Shown here one piece after another: positions 11,720 to 24,309 of a stretch of DNA of 64,000 nt. The notes under the pieces are model-generated. The model worked only from the letters and a program-made list of their open reading frames with translations, did not search any database and was not told the origin of the DNA. The stretch lies in assembly GCF_022201045.2 (NCBI RefSeq), contig NC_068559.1, positions 682,001-746,000 of the forward strand, in the 5' to 3' direction. Positions within the stretch are counted from its first letter, which is position 1. The number at the start of each line of letters is the position of its first letter. Source of the DNA: Citrus sinensis. Taxonomy: Eukaryota; Streptophyta; Magnoliopsida; Sapindales; Rutaceae. The translations under genes were made by a program, and so were the position numbers.

Positions 11720-13700
11720 TTGGAAAATTAACTTTCTTTAGTTTCACTTTATCTTTATTGATAACTATCATGTGTTCGCTTGATGGTTATCGATTTTTTT
11801 TTTTATATTATCAATTGATATGGTATTTTTGTAACATACTCTCAATAAGTTATACATCAAATATTTTATGCTATCACCAAAAAGAACCACCCAAACCCTA
11901 ATTCATGATAAATGGTAGCATAGAGGATTTAAGTTTTTATTCATAATTGAGTCCCCAGAGTTCGGGGATTAGCAAAATCGACCAAAGTTGGTATGTAAAG
12001 AATTAATTTGATACAACCATTGGTCACTTGATTGACCGAAAATATATACAGTAATCTCATATAAAATATAAATCAAACTGTCTGTAACTTATAAGAATAG
12101 TAGATAACATTACCTATTAGTTTTATATTTTTTTTTCCCTGTTGATCAATAATAAGCTCTCAACCCGGGATGGAGAAACTTGTCCATAACAATTTAATAT
12201 TAATTTGTTAATAAACTTTTATTTCAGTTTCTGTTTTTCTCCTTTGGTTTTTTTGAGAACCAATTTGTCCATTATTTAATGACTCGCAAGTGTTTTACTT
12301 TTGACTGCTGGGTGAAAAATGGTGGTGATTGTCTGAATACGATCGTACGTGAGTGTAGAGCCGACATGCCCACATCAGTATTGGTGGGGTTTAAATATTA
12401 TCATTAATCAAAGCCCTCCGTGACCGCTCGATGCTTTGCATGATCAATCAATTTAGGTTCTATTTTGAGCTTTGGACATTTTCAGAAATTGTGGAGCCAC
12501 ACCAATTTGTTGCACGATTTTGATATTGAATTTGGAAATTAATTCAAAAGGGAGAAGTTGCCAAAGCAGTGATGACACAATTGACTCACACATTTTATGG
12601 GAAATTAAATTTCAATTTCTCGCACAAGATGTGACATTTCGCTCTTCCTTTTCTTGGTGGAAAAACGGAAATTATTATTGTATTTAGAAATTAATATATT
12701 TAGTTATCTTCACTACGTAACCGATTTGGTTTTATTTTTTATTTTTAATGAACGATGGAGACTACAAACGAATTGACCTCGTGTGTATCTTCATCAAGTT
12801 TTGAAAATTAATTTAGTCATTATCTTTAAAATAATTTAAATTACTATTTATGTCTGCCAAACTTTTAATTAATAGATTTCCTTTGGGTTGCGTTTACTTC
12901 CTCCTATTATCAAAATAATTTCGAATCATTTTGTCTCTTTATAAATATTAAGAGAAGAACACCCCTCGTTTATTTGTTTTTTTTTTCTTTCTTTCTTATG
13001 AAAATCTGAAAAATTGACGGAGTTTTGCTATTTATTTTACTTCATAATCTTTTAGAAAGTTGAATAACTATTTATGTTTGTAAAATGTATTTGAAAATTT
13101 ATAATTTAGAGATGGATAAAATTTGGTCAAGTGAGGAAACAAATGTGTAATCTGAATTTTAAGATATCAAATAAGAACTTTTTCTTGATTTCGAATGTCT
13201 ATATTTCACAAAATGTAGACTTATACCTAATTATTAGCTTTTGTTGTTGGAAGTTGTGAATTCTCTTAAGATGTTGTCTATATTAGAATAGATTTGTGAA
13301 CTGTTTTCAATTAATCTCACACTATATTAAACACATATTAGTGTTAATAATGCTTCCAAGTACTTGATTAGTATGATTTTTATACTGAGTAAAAGAGTTT
13401 TTTAAATTAAAAAATTGTTTTAGTTGTTTGACATCGTTTATTGTAACTTTGAGTATAGTTTTTGTGGTTAAAAGAACTAATTAGTTTGTTTCTATTGTAA
13501 GAATCTCAAATTTTATATTATTGGGGTAGAACTATAATTTTTTTAAAGAAGTTAAATTGTCTAAATACTCTTAATTTTTTTTTTCTAAAAAAAGATATAT
13601 TTGTACTTAAAATTAAAAAAAAATCTCAAAAAAAAAAAATCAAACGCCGCAATAATACTTCTACATCAATATCTTAACCCGATAATAAAGTATTCTTTTG
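11720..13700. other. AT-rich intergenic DNA
   Basis: No gene, RNA or element was recognised. The short frame at 12472-12687 has no family resemblance and its codon content matches random AT-rich DNA. Confidence 0.35.
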
Positions 13701-13711
13701 ATTATAATTAA

Positions 13712-13849
13712 GGGCAATGTTTAGTGCTAATTAAATGAGCACCCACGGGTGGCACCCTTGACTTCATACTTTTATATTTTCAAAAATAACAATTAGTTAT
13801 TTATTTATATTTGTGCGCGCGCGCACACACCAAGTTAAAAGCATTGTCC
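13712..13849. mobile_element. Small MITE-like inverted-repeat unit
   Basis: GGGCAATGTTTAGTGCTAA at the left faces a right end whose reverse complement is GGACAATGCTTTTAAC, giving a short imperfect terminal repeat. The interior carries TGCGCGCGCGCACACAC (about 13814-13830), an alternating purine-pyrimidine palindrome. No clear target duplication was found. Confidence 0.35.
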
Positions 13850-14088
13850 ATTCAGAAAGAAGAAAATCACAAGACTTGTCATAGTGACGATCACATGGCG
13901 CACATGGTAACACTTCCACGATGTGGGTCCCTTTTCTGTTGTATTTTTTTTAAAAAATCAATTTAACTGTTAATAAACTGTTTAATTACAAGTTGATTAA
14001 TGTCGTCTTGCACAGTTTCCGTCGTCTGAAGTGGAGCTACGTGTCGCCGCTCTTGAGACCGAAAGTCCTTTATCTGCTGCTCCTCTGT

Positions 14089-14104
14089 GGTCAACGGTCA
14101 ACGA
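14089..14104. promoter_or_regulatory. Tandem W-box motifs
   Basis: GGTCAACGGTCAACG contains two TTGACC cores (WRKY W-box) in direct tandem. A CACGTG G-box core lies about 45 bp further on (about 14136). No gene start was found near enough to assign them to, so the function is only a motif-based guess. Confidence 0.3.
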
Positions 14105-15052
14105 ATGCATGCAACCAAAAGAGTCTGTTGGCTGCACGTGTAGTTTAGATAGTGGTGCATTTTTCAATTAATCTTTTATATAATATTATGAGAATACACT
14201 TTTGTGTCTCAATTGTTACGAAATTATTTAATTTGTTCAAGTTATAATTATTTATTAAGTTTATATCATTTCTCATTTAAATGGTGAAATTTGAAATTTT
14301 ATTGGCGACATATTATTTGAGTTATAAATTAAATATTTTAATTAAATAAGTATAGCATTACTTTAATTTTTAATATTGATGTGTGTTTACAATTACCAAT
14401 CTATAAATATTCACAAGTTGAGATCCGCTCTAGAATCTGTTAAGCCTAATTTATATCAATTATATTACGCGACAATCCATTCTTTTTTCTTTGATTAAAG
14501 TATATATATTTTACCAATACTCAGGAATATGTCTATTCTATTTACATGAAAGGGGAAAAAGAAAATTATGCATCTTTATTCAATTGTAAGAAAAATAGAG
14601 ATACTTCTGGTTGCCTGTTACTGATGCTGGGCTCATAAGCCATATAAACGGCGTACTAAAAAACAATTAAATTGAAACTCGTGAAAACGTTCCCTTGGTT
14701 GGTCCCCAGCACAACTTTTAATTTTAATTTCTTCTGAGAGTTCCTCCAATGTTAAAAAGGTGAAAGGCTTGTGTCACTTAATGTTGTATTTACTTAAGAG
14801 TTTAGGGAATGAAAATGAAATTCATGCTTATTTGGTAAAGTGTAATTTAAGAATGAGAATAAAATGTGTGAGTCCTACACATTTTGGGAATAAGAAATGA
14901 GAATCTCATTCCCATGGGGGGTTGGGAATGAGGATTTCTATTAACTGAACTGACTTTTGTAACCTTCTAATTTTTTCATATTTTCCGAATTACCCTAATT
15001 CAAATGACAATTAATTTTATTATTTTAAATGTTATTATTATTGTTGATACTG

Positions 15053-16089
15053 AAATCCGAACGAGTTGGTTAGTGACTCAATCTCAGATCTATGCATCAG
15101 GATTAGATTTATTTGGTGGACAATCAGTTTGCCAATCGTTAAGATGTCCTGTGACCACTAGCGATCAACCTGCGAATACCTGATATCACAGAAGACGATC
15201 AGAGGCGCCAGAAATTTTTCCAGCGTGGACCCTTCGACTCTCAAATCAGTTTCTGGGTCTTTTGAAAAAACTTGTGCCACCCCCATGTGGCTTAATAAAC
15301 ATTGCCTTAAAACCAAAAGCTTTTTGAACAATTTGCAGAAAAGTAAAGTAGAGTGTAAAAGAAAGAATTTTCCTTGAGAGGAAGAGAGAAAGAGAACCAT
15401 GGAGAAGAGAGAAAAATAAAATAAAATAAATCCTCTCTAGGTAACTCCCCACTCCCCTCTTTCCTCACAAATGACGCCAAATGTTGATGCTGAAATTTGG
15501 TCGAGCTGATTATGACGACTAGATTATGACGATCAGATTGCCTTGTCAATGGTCAAATCTGCCTTTACTTGAAGATGCTCTCCTGTTGATATTACAAATA
15601 TTGAACTGTCTCGATGCTTTCAATAACCTGAAACAACAGAAAAGATGGTCAAGGGTGCCTGATTTCCCAGCGTTAACCCTCTGACGCTCAAGTCAGAGAT
15701 CTTACGTGATTTTTCTTATATTGAAGAGATGGTATCTAGGTTCAAAAGTCCAACCCCCTTTTCTGGATCTTTTACCTGTTTTTATGGACGAATGTATGAG
15801 TCAGTCATTGTGGTTGTTATCTAATTGAATGCATTGATTGCATCATTTAAGTTTAAGTGAGCGGATTAATATGCCCCTTTATGTAATTATTAGTCAGTCG
15901 TTGTAATGCCTGATAATGATTTAAGGTGTCTGACTGTTATAGATCAATAAAGGGACTCCTTGCGTCCGCCTATGAACTCACGCGACCAACTCACTCCTGG
16001 TCTGCTCGAGCTGTGCTGGTCGCGGTTGATACTTGCAACCAGATAATGAAACTTCCGCTCGTCTTGACTAAATCTTGATCTCCCAAACA
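15053..16089 (+). mobile_element. Putative solo LTR nested in a MITE
   Basis: A GC-richer block starts TGTTGATACTG and ends CTCCCAAACA (TG...CA). ATTAT flanks both sides, although the surrounding TTA repeat makes that duplication weak evidence. The block contains an imperfect internal repeat: sequence from 15053 recurs from about 15481 (TGTTGATGCTGAAATTTGG). Both copies later share a CCTGA...CAACAGAA...CCAGCG...CTCAAGTCAG-like order. A CAATAAAG polyadenylation-like signal is at about 15946. No internal retrotransposon genes follow, hence solo LTR. Another TE class remains possible. Confidence 0.4.
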
Positions 16090-16125
<36 letters not shown>

Positions 16126-16127
16126 GT
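16088..16127. repeat. (ATT)n microsatellite
   Basis: About 12 uninterrupted ATT units lie inside the Harbinger-like MITE core, adjacent to the putative solo LTR end. Confidence 0.9.
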
Positions 16128-16138
16128 TATTAGGATTC

Positions 16139-16252
16139 CTCTAAGTTACATGCCTGTACCTTACAATCCTCTCACATGAATAGTGAGTGAACCCACATCA
16201 TTCACTATTCATGTGAGAGGAGTGTAAGGTACATGCATGTAACTTAGCATTA
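16139..16252. mobile_element. Foldback hairpin MITE (about 112 bp)
   Basis: Two arms of about 48 nt (CTAAGTTACATGCCTGTACC... and its complement ending ...GGTACATGCATGTAACTTAG) pair almost perfectly around a loop of about 15 nt. Only a few mismatches occur. It is an insertion inside the MITE at 14782-16529. A transcript of this unit would form a long near-perfect dsRNA stem. Confidence 0.7.
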
Positions 16253-18984
16253 GCATTTTGTTATTATTATTTTTATTAATATTATCATTATTAACATTTA
16301 TTATTATTATTATTAATTTTATTATTATTTTTAATTAATATCATTTTTATAATAATATTTATACATGTATCTAGTTAATAAAAATTACATTATTTAATAC
16401 TATGGGTATTTTGTTAAATTGATTCACATTCCTATTTATTTTGCTAAGTAAATACATCAATGACATTCCAGCACACTCCCAATCCATTTTCATTCCATCT
16501 CATTCTCATTTCATGAAGTAAACACACCATAATTTCACCATTTTCGGTAAACTAGGTAAAAAATTGGCCACTTTTTTGGGCCGAGACACAAGTTGAATCA
16601 AGTTAGTAATGACACTGTTATTTAGAAGTGATCGAGCATCTAGCATTGTCAACTCTTTTATGATTATCTACTTTTATTCCAATAGTTGTAAAGTTTTAAA
16701 GTTGAACAATGTAAAATTTTTGACACCTAGAGATTTCATCTATCTTGAGCTTGTCATATTAGTAATGCAAGCATGTCATTATGTAATTCAGAGTGCATTT
16801 GGGCTTGTAATTTTAGGCAGTCGTTCGTAAGTCTGAGAAAGGCATGGAGCGGTTTTTTTTTTTTTTTTCCATTTTGAAGTCTGCATATAAAGATCAATAC
16901 AGAAATAATTTATTATAATTGTTAAACATATAGTTAGTTCCATCACTGTGATCTTAATCTTACTGGAAATCCCCATAGCTCATTATAAACTAGAGAGTCT
17001 TTAACCACTAGATTCAGCTCTTCCAATGAAGGGAGCGTATCTTACTCGTTCTGGAGCTTGAAGTTTACGTTTTGTCGGATTTGAATGTTCAAGTTTCAGC
17101 GAGAAAATTATGTGTTCGTATTCGTTTATGGGATTAGTTAATTAAATGATTAGAGTAACAAGTCTCATTGATTTACACAATTAATGTGTTTCCCAATTGT
17201 GAATGAAATCTCAGGTTGATTCCTTTGTTTCCTTTACATCACAAAAATAATCTTCAATCAACAAAAAAACGCTGCTACCTGGAAATGCTCGTGCTTCCTA
17301 CGAAAATCCTGAGTAAATGATTTTGATATATCTTGAATAAAATCACTTCATTTTCACTCAAGCGGCTACGTAACTTTAATTTGACTCTTGCAAAAAAAAA
17401 AAAAAGATAAATAAAAATTTCCAGACATGATGAAATCTTTTTACTTACTCAAAAACCAAGATCAGTGATTTAATTTCAACATTACAATGCAACTGGAGTA
17501 GAAGTAACTTAGTATGCATTAGCTAACTAGCTAGCTTCCATGAACTAAAAGTTGAAAAAGAATTTTAAAAAAAGAAGGCACAATCTTATCGTATCTTATT
17601 AAGCAGCAATATAAATCTTTCACTGCTCATAACCACAAAATTTAGACTACCTTCGATGAACTTAAGAGTTTTAAAAGTAAAAAACAAATCATTAGTGATT
17701 TGTCATCGCTTGCTTCAACTACTCGATAAAAACAAAATCATAATCAATACGAGCGATATGCAGCAGCTCCCTTAAAGCATGCCATGTTCATTGGAATTTT
17801 GCTCCAAAAATAATTCTTGTGGTATCTTTGTTTTGCTTGTGATAAATTAGCTGATCATTACTTCATGACTAGTAAAAAATTCTCCTCTCAATTGAAAAAT
17901 TAATGATCGATGCGTATATCTTTATGCATATGATGCAGCAGATAAACCTTTATTTTGGCTTTATCCCAACACATGATAGCTATAGCATCTAGAATCATGG
18001 AAAAGCAGATTAATTAAAATTAATTAATTAGCTGTATTAAATAAGCTTAATTAGGTTCGGCTACAAATATAACTATCAGAAGAATCGGTTTGTCGTATGC
18101 TTTCATGTATAATCTTTTAGGAATATGTCTTCGTTTGAGTTTAAAGGTTAGCTAGATAATAAATAAAGAACATGTCTTTTTCTGGTTTTGTTTTTTTGCC
18201 ATTGTTAGCAATATATATATGTTCACACATTGCATTTTTCTTCGACTAATCATATGCTTTCATGTGAAAGAAACCTTCAAATTAACAAGTGGCTTTATGC
18301 ACCGGTGAATAGCAAAAAGTTCACCCACCAACACCAACCCACAAAGCTGCCTACCGGTATATTTATTTATAAGTATGAACCAACAACCTCGAAAATTAAA
18401 ATTTGGTCAAATGTTTGTTAATTTGTGCATTTGGGAGCAATTAAGAATCCGTCGTTGATTAAATTAAATGAGACTTAATCCTCTTCTTGCTTTTAAAGGC
18501 TCTGTCATGCATGCAGTTTCTGCAGTCTAAATTCTATGAACAAACAAGTGATTTTCTTCGCTAGCTGACTAAATTTATCAATCTCGCTCTACTACCGTTA
18601 CCATTCATGAACAGACAAAGAAAATTTTCTTGCTTCCTGCAAATGAATCATTTTCTTGATGACACTGCAGCCAATCAAACAGGCAGTTTTCTAGCTTAAT
18701 TATTTCAAGTACAGGACTAGCTTCAGTGAACTAGAAGTACTTGATGCAATAAGTGCTTTTATATATTCTTCTTTTGCTTCACTATTGTTGTGAACACTAA
18801 GTCGAAAACCCCAAAAAAAGGGGAAAAAAAAAAGGTTTTAAGTTCTCTCATTATCTGCACCGATGTATAATCAATCATTAGGTCTGAAAATGGAATAATG
18901 CATAATTTATGAAACATAAACCAAAAAAAAAAAAAAAAAAGGAAAAGCATCTAGCAGCTCCCATGAAGCATGCCATGTTCAAGG

Positions 18985-19110
18985 ATAGGGTGCATAAAAT
19001 ACGTTTTATATCTTCCATTGGTTTCTGGGGTATCTATTTGTTTCATTAATGCTTAAGCTTATTTGACCAGCCAATTAAAGGCTTTTAATTCCCTATATTT
19101 TATGCACAAA
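18985..19110 (-). other. Long imperfect foldback within the tandem array
   Basis: GGGTGCATAAAATACG (about 18987) can pair with CCCTATATTTTATGCAC (about 19091). Further pairing inwards (CCATTGG with CCAATT, then ATTAATGC/GCTTAAG) gives arms of about 50 nt. It resembles a small hairpin precursor but no known miRNA is recognisable. The strand is undetermined in practice. Confidence 0.25.
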
Positions 19111-19503
19111 CTTGTTCTATTTAGAATCATCCGCCACATGAAGAGCTAAAATGACCTAATTTTATTAAGAGAATATGGTATCTGAGGATCATGGGCGGCA
19201 TAGTTCAATCCATTGCTCTAATTTAGCTTAATTATAACAAGTTTTGTCATTATCTAAACAATTTGTCCATTTCGGTTGTACCGGTGGTAACTATTCTTGT
19301 GTTTGACTTAAACTTGATATGGCTAAGAACTAATTCATTTTGTGCAAGATAATTAAGTTTGAAAAATTGTTTAATCAGGTATAGAGGGAATTGATTAACT
19401 ATCTTAGGAAAAATAACTTGTCATCACATGCTCCCATGTGAGTAAACCTTCAGATTAATCGTTATATTAAAAACTTATCACTGCAGCCATAATAAAGGGG
19501 GAA

Positions 19504-19531
19504 AAAGAAAGAAAGAAAGAAAGAAAGAAAG
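19504..19531. repeat. (GAAA)n microsatellite
   Basis: Repeated GAAA units follow a G-rich start within the tandem-array region. Confidence 0.85.
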
Positions 19532-21757
19532 TAAGCAGAATCAAGAATAGAATCATTGCATTCGCCTTGTTTTGTAGGGGTATCAAAATCCATGAATGAA
19601 CAAGAGAGTTAATCTTTGCTTCCTTGGTAATGAATTTTCATCTCGGTTACTACATTTGCACCCAAATAATAATTTTCGTGCTTATAACAAATCCAAGTTA
19701 GACTCTTGGTCCTAATAATTCAGACCAAATGATTATTTTGCTTAGAAATAGTTGCCCTTCTTTAGATGTTCAACTTTTTGGCTATTTCCAAAATGAAAAC
19801 GTTCCATCTTCGATTATCTAAATCATACAAAACAACAAAAAAATATAAAAAAATTCTTTTCTTCAGCTATGATTTGTTTAATTTGCAAAAGCTAGACTAC
19901 CTTCCATGAACTAAAGTTGAAAAATTTTATAACAATTGAATCATAGATTTTTTATTGGAGCCGATTGATGACATAATTTTCAGCACTTGATAAAAAAAAT
20001 AGTAATCTTTTGCTCCCTTAAGCATGATACGGAAATGGGATAATGCTCCTGCTCTAATTTTAGTTATTATGCATGTTTCCTTTATCGGTTTCTTCTTATT
20101 AAATTTTATTGTCAATTTCATTCATTAGCTACTTGACTCGTCAAACTTCTGCTCGAATGCATATATATAACACGTGCTAATGCAGTTTTGTTTACATCTG
20201 CGTTATTGCCTGGCACATGAAGGGATCGAACAACTAGATTAACAAATAAAGAGTCAGCATCAACGATAATGGAGTAATTGATCTCTTGTCTTGAATCTTG
20301 ATTAAGAATGTGATTAGCTTAAACGCTTTGGCTTTCGCTGTACCTTTAATTATATTTTAATTTCAGAACTTTCACGACTAACATGCTTTTAATTTAGGTA
20401 TCTAATGTTTTGAGTCAAAACTTTTGAGCCTTCTAGAATCTAGAATGAGAAAATTTGTTTAAAAACAATGTGCTTATGATTTTGAAAAGAACAATAACCT
20501 ACAGACCCGTCATTTGCTATGAAATCACAAACAAGGGCTTTTTTTGTTCTTTCTTGGGTAATTGTTATCACTCCGGTCCCTGACATTATGTTTTATTAAA
20601 GAGTGGTAATAGAATTGCTTGCATTTACAATTACTCGTACAGTGATTTATTTAATTAATATAAAAAAAAGGCCTGGACCTCTGTGCATTTTAAAGAATAG
20701 AGAATATTCAATCTCATAATTTGGATAATCACACTCTTATTTTACATTGTTTGATCATTGATAACTAGATAATCTTTCATCCTCACACTTTGACGTTTGC
20801 ATAGCATAGGAAACCCAATAGACATTGATTATTAGTCTCAATTAATCTGTTGGACAATGACAATCCTTATCTCGATAAAGTAATTAAAAAATTCATCTTT
20901 TTGATTATTATCAAGTGGAATGAAAATATCACATGCCTCCATGTGAGTTATAAATGTCGTGTTACAAAAGCTTCAAATGAAAACCAAAGAAACCTAGCTA
21001 CACAAAATTAATTATTGTATATCAAATTTTTTTGAGAGAGCCGTTAAGGGGACATAAAGCATCATTTCCCAAATCTTTGTTCAGACTATCCAAATTACAA
21101 TGAAGAAGAAAATTAACATGATGAAGGTATAAAAATTTATTTTATTTCTGAGGTTTTGATTCTTAGCTGATTTTAGGGTCTAATGATTGATTTTGTTCAT
21201 GATTAATTGGAAGAGATTTTGTGCTCTTTTATTTCGTTAATTTGTCAGATTTTGTAAATACAAAGATTTGGATTTGGTGAACATGTTTGTTCCCAACTTT
21301 GCAAAACATTTTTATTTTAATTTAATTTAATTAAAAATAAAGAAACAATTTAATATTTGTGTTACTCAGTTATTAATTTTCGAAAGCAGCAACTCCAAGC
21401 TTATATAATTATGGACATGCGGCAATTGAAGAATCCCATTTGTAATTTAAAAAAAGAATGAAAAATCTTTTTTCAAAATTTCCATATTCAAAGCTTAATT
21501 GCAATGTTGGCAACAAACATCAACAATTTAATGCTTGCATTTTGTCTGTAAGTTGGACATTCAATGACTTCATCAACTCAATGTTTCGTTAAGAGACTGT
21601 CGGATATATTTTGACATTTTCTGATCGAAAATATGTGAAGATTGACTCGTAAACTTGTGCTTTTCTTATTCTATTAATGCTTGAACTATTTTGTGAATGC
21701 CCAAATCCCAATTGAAATAATAATAATAATAACAACAATAAATATAATAATAAAAGA

Positions 21758-22283
21758 AAATGAAAGTACAAGTTATGATGTCACCTAAAATCATCTACCA
21801 CAACAAATTCAAAATTAAGAGCACAATCTTTTTTAAAATTAAGGTCTATCTAAAATTAATTTTGAGAGACTCAAAAGGAATTTTGAAAAACCAAAAGTTA
21901 ATTATGGTATTTAATAAACCTTTTCCAAAAAATCACTCTTAATAAAACCACTATATCCTACGGTAACTTTTGAAAAACAGAGGATATGATTTTGAGAATC
22001 AATCTTATATTTAATATAATTCTATATAGATCTTCATATATATTATAAAAATCCTTATGTGTGTGTGTTTATAAAAATCTAAATAAATTTTATTTAATAT
22101 TATGTCTAATTCAACCATTTGCATTCTTATAGTAGCTTAACAATAATATTTACTAAATACATATGACTGCTTTTAAAATTTACAGCACTTTTAAAAATAA
22201 ATTTTACTAAATATTTAACTAGTTCTATTTAAAGCTAATTATTTCTACAACATAATTAACATAAAATTCATAATATTACCAAA
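21758..22283 (-). repeat. Interspersed repeat, copy 1 (minus orientation)
   Basis: Its reverse complement is collinear with 34162-34710. It shares TTTGGTAATAYT, GTAGAAATAATYWG, TTAGTTAAATATTTRRTAAAA, TTTTAAAAGCAGTCRTATGT and TTGTAAATTTTAAAAGCAG-type blocks. The two copies are AT-rich, about 520-550 bp, and non-coding, and behave like members of one MITE family. Ends are approximate; a terminal ATTACCAAAT is at about 22275-22285. Confidence 0.5.
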
Positions 22284-22289
22284 TTAATC

Positions 22290-23490
22290 CTTAATCCTTC
22301 TACTTATTTCATATACTACCATTCTCTTGTGTTGAATAACTATTTTTTGAGTTGTCGTAAGTTACATGCCTTCAACTTAGAACCAAAACAAATTAATTCA
22401 AAATGCTAGGCCAAGAGAAAACAGTGTTGGGCTTTCTTTTTCTGACCCAAATGAATTCAAGCTACCCTGGACAAAAGTGGGCACGGGCTAAGCCGAATCT
22501 TGAATATCATTTTTTAACCCTTAAATAATACATTACAATCTACCTTAATTTTGTGCGGTATTATCTTCTCCACATTTTTGGAAAGGTATGGAAAGGGTTA
22601 AACGACTCGTAATTTCTCATTTTAATAATACCATCTTGTTATTCTATCTATTTAGTATCCAAGTTTCATTCGATGGTTTAATAATTTTTTTTATGATGCG
22701 CCAGAATCCACCTTCATTTACGATGCATGGAGAAGTAGAGAATTCAATGACAATAATTTGATTCATTGTGCACAAAATCAAACTATGAAGAAGTGAAAAT
22801 TTCAATATTGCTTTTCATTGTACACGTATATTCACAAATACAAACTAGCCTTGAATAAGACTTACAAATTCTGCAAGCAGTGATCTTAGCAAAACAAGGA
22901 AGGAGATAATTCATCATTTAGTAGGGCAATGAATGACAGAATCAAGTAGCTTGTACTCTTAATTTTTATTTTTCTTTAGCAGCCAAATTAGATCATTCAC
23001 AATTTGCTCGTACATTCCTTGCACAAAATATTGGTCTTACAAGATGACAATATATATCTGTTCATCCAAAAACCCCTTGTTACTTCAAATTTGATTCATA
23101 GATGAGCCTGAGAATACATAAAATTAGAAATATGGTACAATTTTCCAATTTTAAAATTAACCTTTAACTCCATAAAAGTAAGCATCAATAGATTGTTTAT
23201 TCAAAGAGATTAACGCACAGATTATGTTCAAATTTTCTAATGACACAGCCATGGAATGAGATAGAGTAAATCTGAAAAAATGCAGTGAAATTTTATCATA
23301 AAAGGAAAGTTCGAAAACCTTTAGTATATGACAAAAGGAAAAATCCATCATGATACGATTGGGAGCAAAACGGTGAGTTTGTATATTTATACCAAACACA
23401 TCAACAAGTATTATGCGAAGCCCTACAGATCTCAAAGCGACACAGCTTCATAAACAAACAAGATCTTCAAAGGGACTCATAAAGAAATGG
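22290..23490. other. Intergenic, no gene recognised
   Basis: AT-rich sequence with no coding signal that I can support on either strand. Confidence 0.35.
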
Positions 23491-23495
23491 AAACC

Positions 23496-23519
23496 GGGGG
23501 GGGGGGGGAGGGGGGGGGG
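23496..23519 (+). repeat. G-tract, potential G-quadruplex
   Basis: Thirteen G, one A, then ten G. Such a run is striking in this AT-rich window and could fold as a G-quadruplex or reflect unstable sequence length. It lies about 350 bp beyond the MIR172 hairpin, on its 3' side. Confidence 0.9.
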
Positions 23520-23854
23520 AGGATCTGTAGAAACCAGAAATATGCATGAAATAAACGAAGCACTCATGGGCAGTGTATTTCGACAAAAGTACAGACATAC
23601 CTTCTGAGAAAACTGAAGGTTACAGATTTCATCATCACTGAAAATGAAATCTTTAGTTAACTCAAAATTTGACATCATATTACCTCATAGATCATAGCCA
23701 AAATTGCTTGTCTCGAACCTGGCAACAGATTTTTTTTTTAAAAAAAGGCTAATCACATCCGAAGTTAAAAGTGCTTTAATTAAAAAAATATAATAAAGGG
23801 ATCTTTTAGTTATGCATTATTCTGTGGCCTTGTGGGAGCAAAGGGTGTATAATT

Positions 23855-24012
23855 TAGCCACTTATCGCTGCTGCAGCATCATCAAGATTCCAAAACAAAG
23901 AGCAATTTGAAGTGAAGCAAGGGGCCAAAAAAAATAAAATAGCCACCATTATCTCCACTCACTAACCCTAATAGTTTGTGAATCTTGATGGTGCTCCAAC
24001 TGCAAACAGTGG
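23855..24012 (-). ncRNA. MIR172: MIR172 precursor
   Basis: miR172 is the conserved plant microRNA that represses AP2/TOE-type transcription factors, promoting flowering and adult-phase identity. The mature strand lies on the 3' arm at 23871-23891 (minus). It begins GGAATCTTGATGATG and ends CTGCAG, a G-initiated miR172 form. The passenger strand on the 5' arm at about 23978-23997 reads GGAGCACCATCAAGATTCAC, the classic miR172* pattern. A loop region of about 85 nt separates them, as usual for the family. The short frame at 24016-24243 upstream overlaps the primary-transcript leader and is not a credible gene. Confidence 0.93.
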
Positions 24013-24309
24013 CTGCTATTTCTTTAGACCTTCATCATTGCCACCATCATCATCTGCCATGGAAGTGAAAAAAACAAGAGAGAAAAAGAAAGAGTGACAC
24101 CTTTGTGAAAAAAACCCTAAACCCAAAAAAACCACCCCATGAAAAGAAAAGTTAAAGAAAAAGCAAAAGGCATACAAAAAATAATTAAATGTTCGAAAGT
24201 AAAAACCTAGGTCTAGGTATGTGAAATTATTACAAAACCCCACTTGTTACAAAAAGCCAAAGAAAACTAGAAAAAGGACTCAAAGTAAGAGATAGGATAA
24301 TTTTGTGAG

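Larger units (their letters stand above)
14782..16529. mobile_element. Harbinger/Tourist-like MITE carrying nested insertions
   Basis: The left terminus TGTTGTATTTACTTAAGAG mirrors the right terminus (reverse complement TGGTGTGTTTACTTCATGA). A 3-bp TAA duplication flanks it (14779-14781 and 16530-16532). Sub-termini carry GAATCTCATTCCCAT and CCATCTCATTCTCATT. The core is TTA-rich. Two younger elements sit inside: an LTR-like block at about 15053-16089 and a hairpin at 16139-16252. A TWA target site with short GTGTTTAC ends is characteristic of PIF/Harbinger MITEs. No transposase is present. Confidence 0.75.
17400..21000. repeat. Degenerate 1.18-kb noncoding tandem array
   Basis: Landmark motifs recur in the same order at similar spacing. 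CTTCCATGAACT-like occurs at 17535, 18721 and 19901. GCTCCCTTAAAGCATGCC-like occurs at 17766, 18958 and 20012. ATCACATGCTCCCATGTGAG-like occurs near 18248, 19427 and 20928. The first two intervals of each series are 1.05-1.19 kb; the last interval of the third is about 1.5 kb. The units lack a conserved reading frame, so this is either a duplicated noncoding transcript/regulatory region or an old satellite-like expansion. Confidence 0.55.

Noticed and set aside
24016..24243. 75-codon minus frame next to MIR172
   Set aside because: Phe-rich leader-like sequence upstream of the miR172 hairpin; it is better explained as primary transcript.
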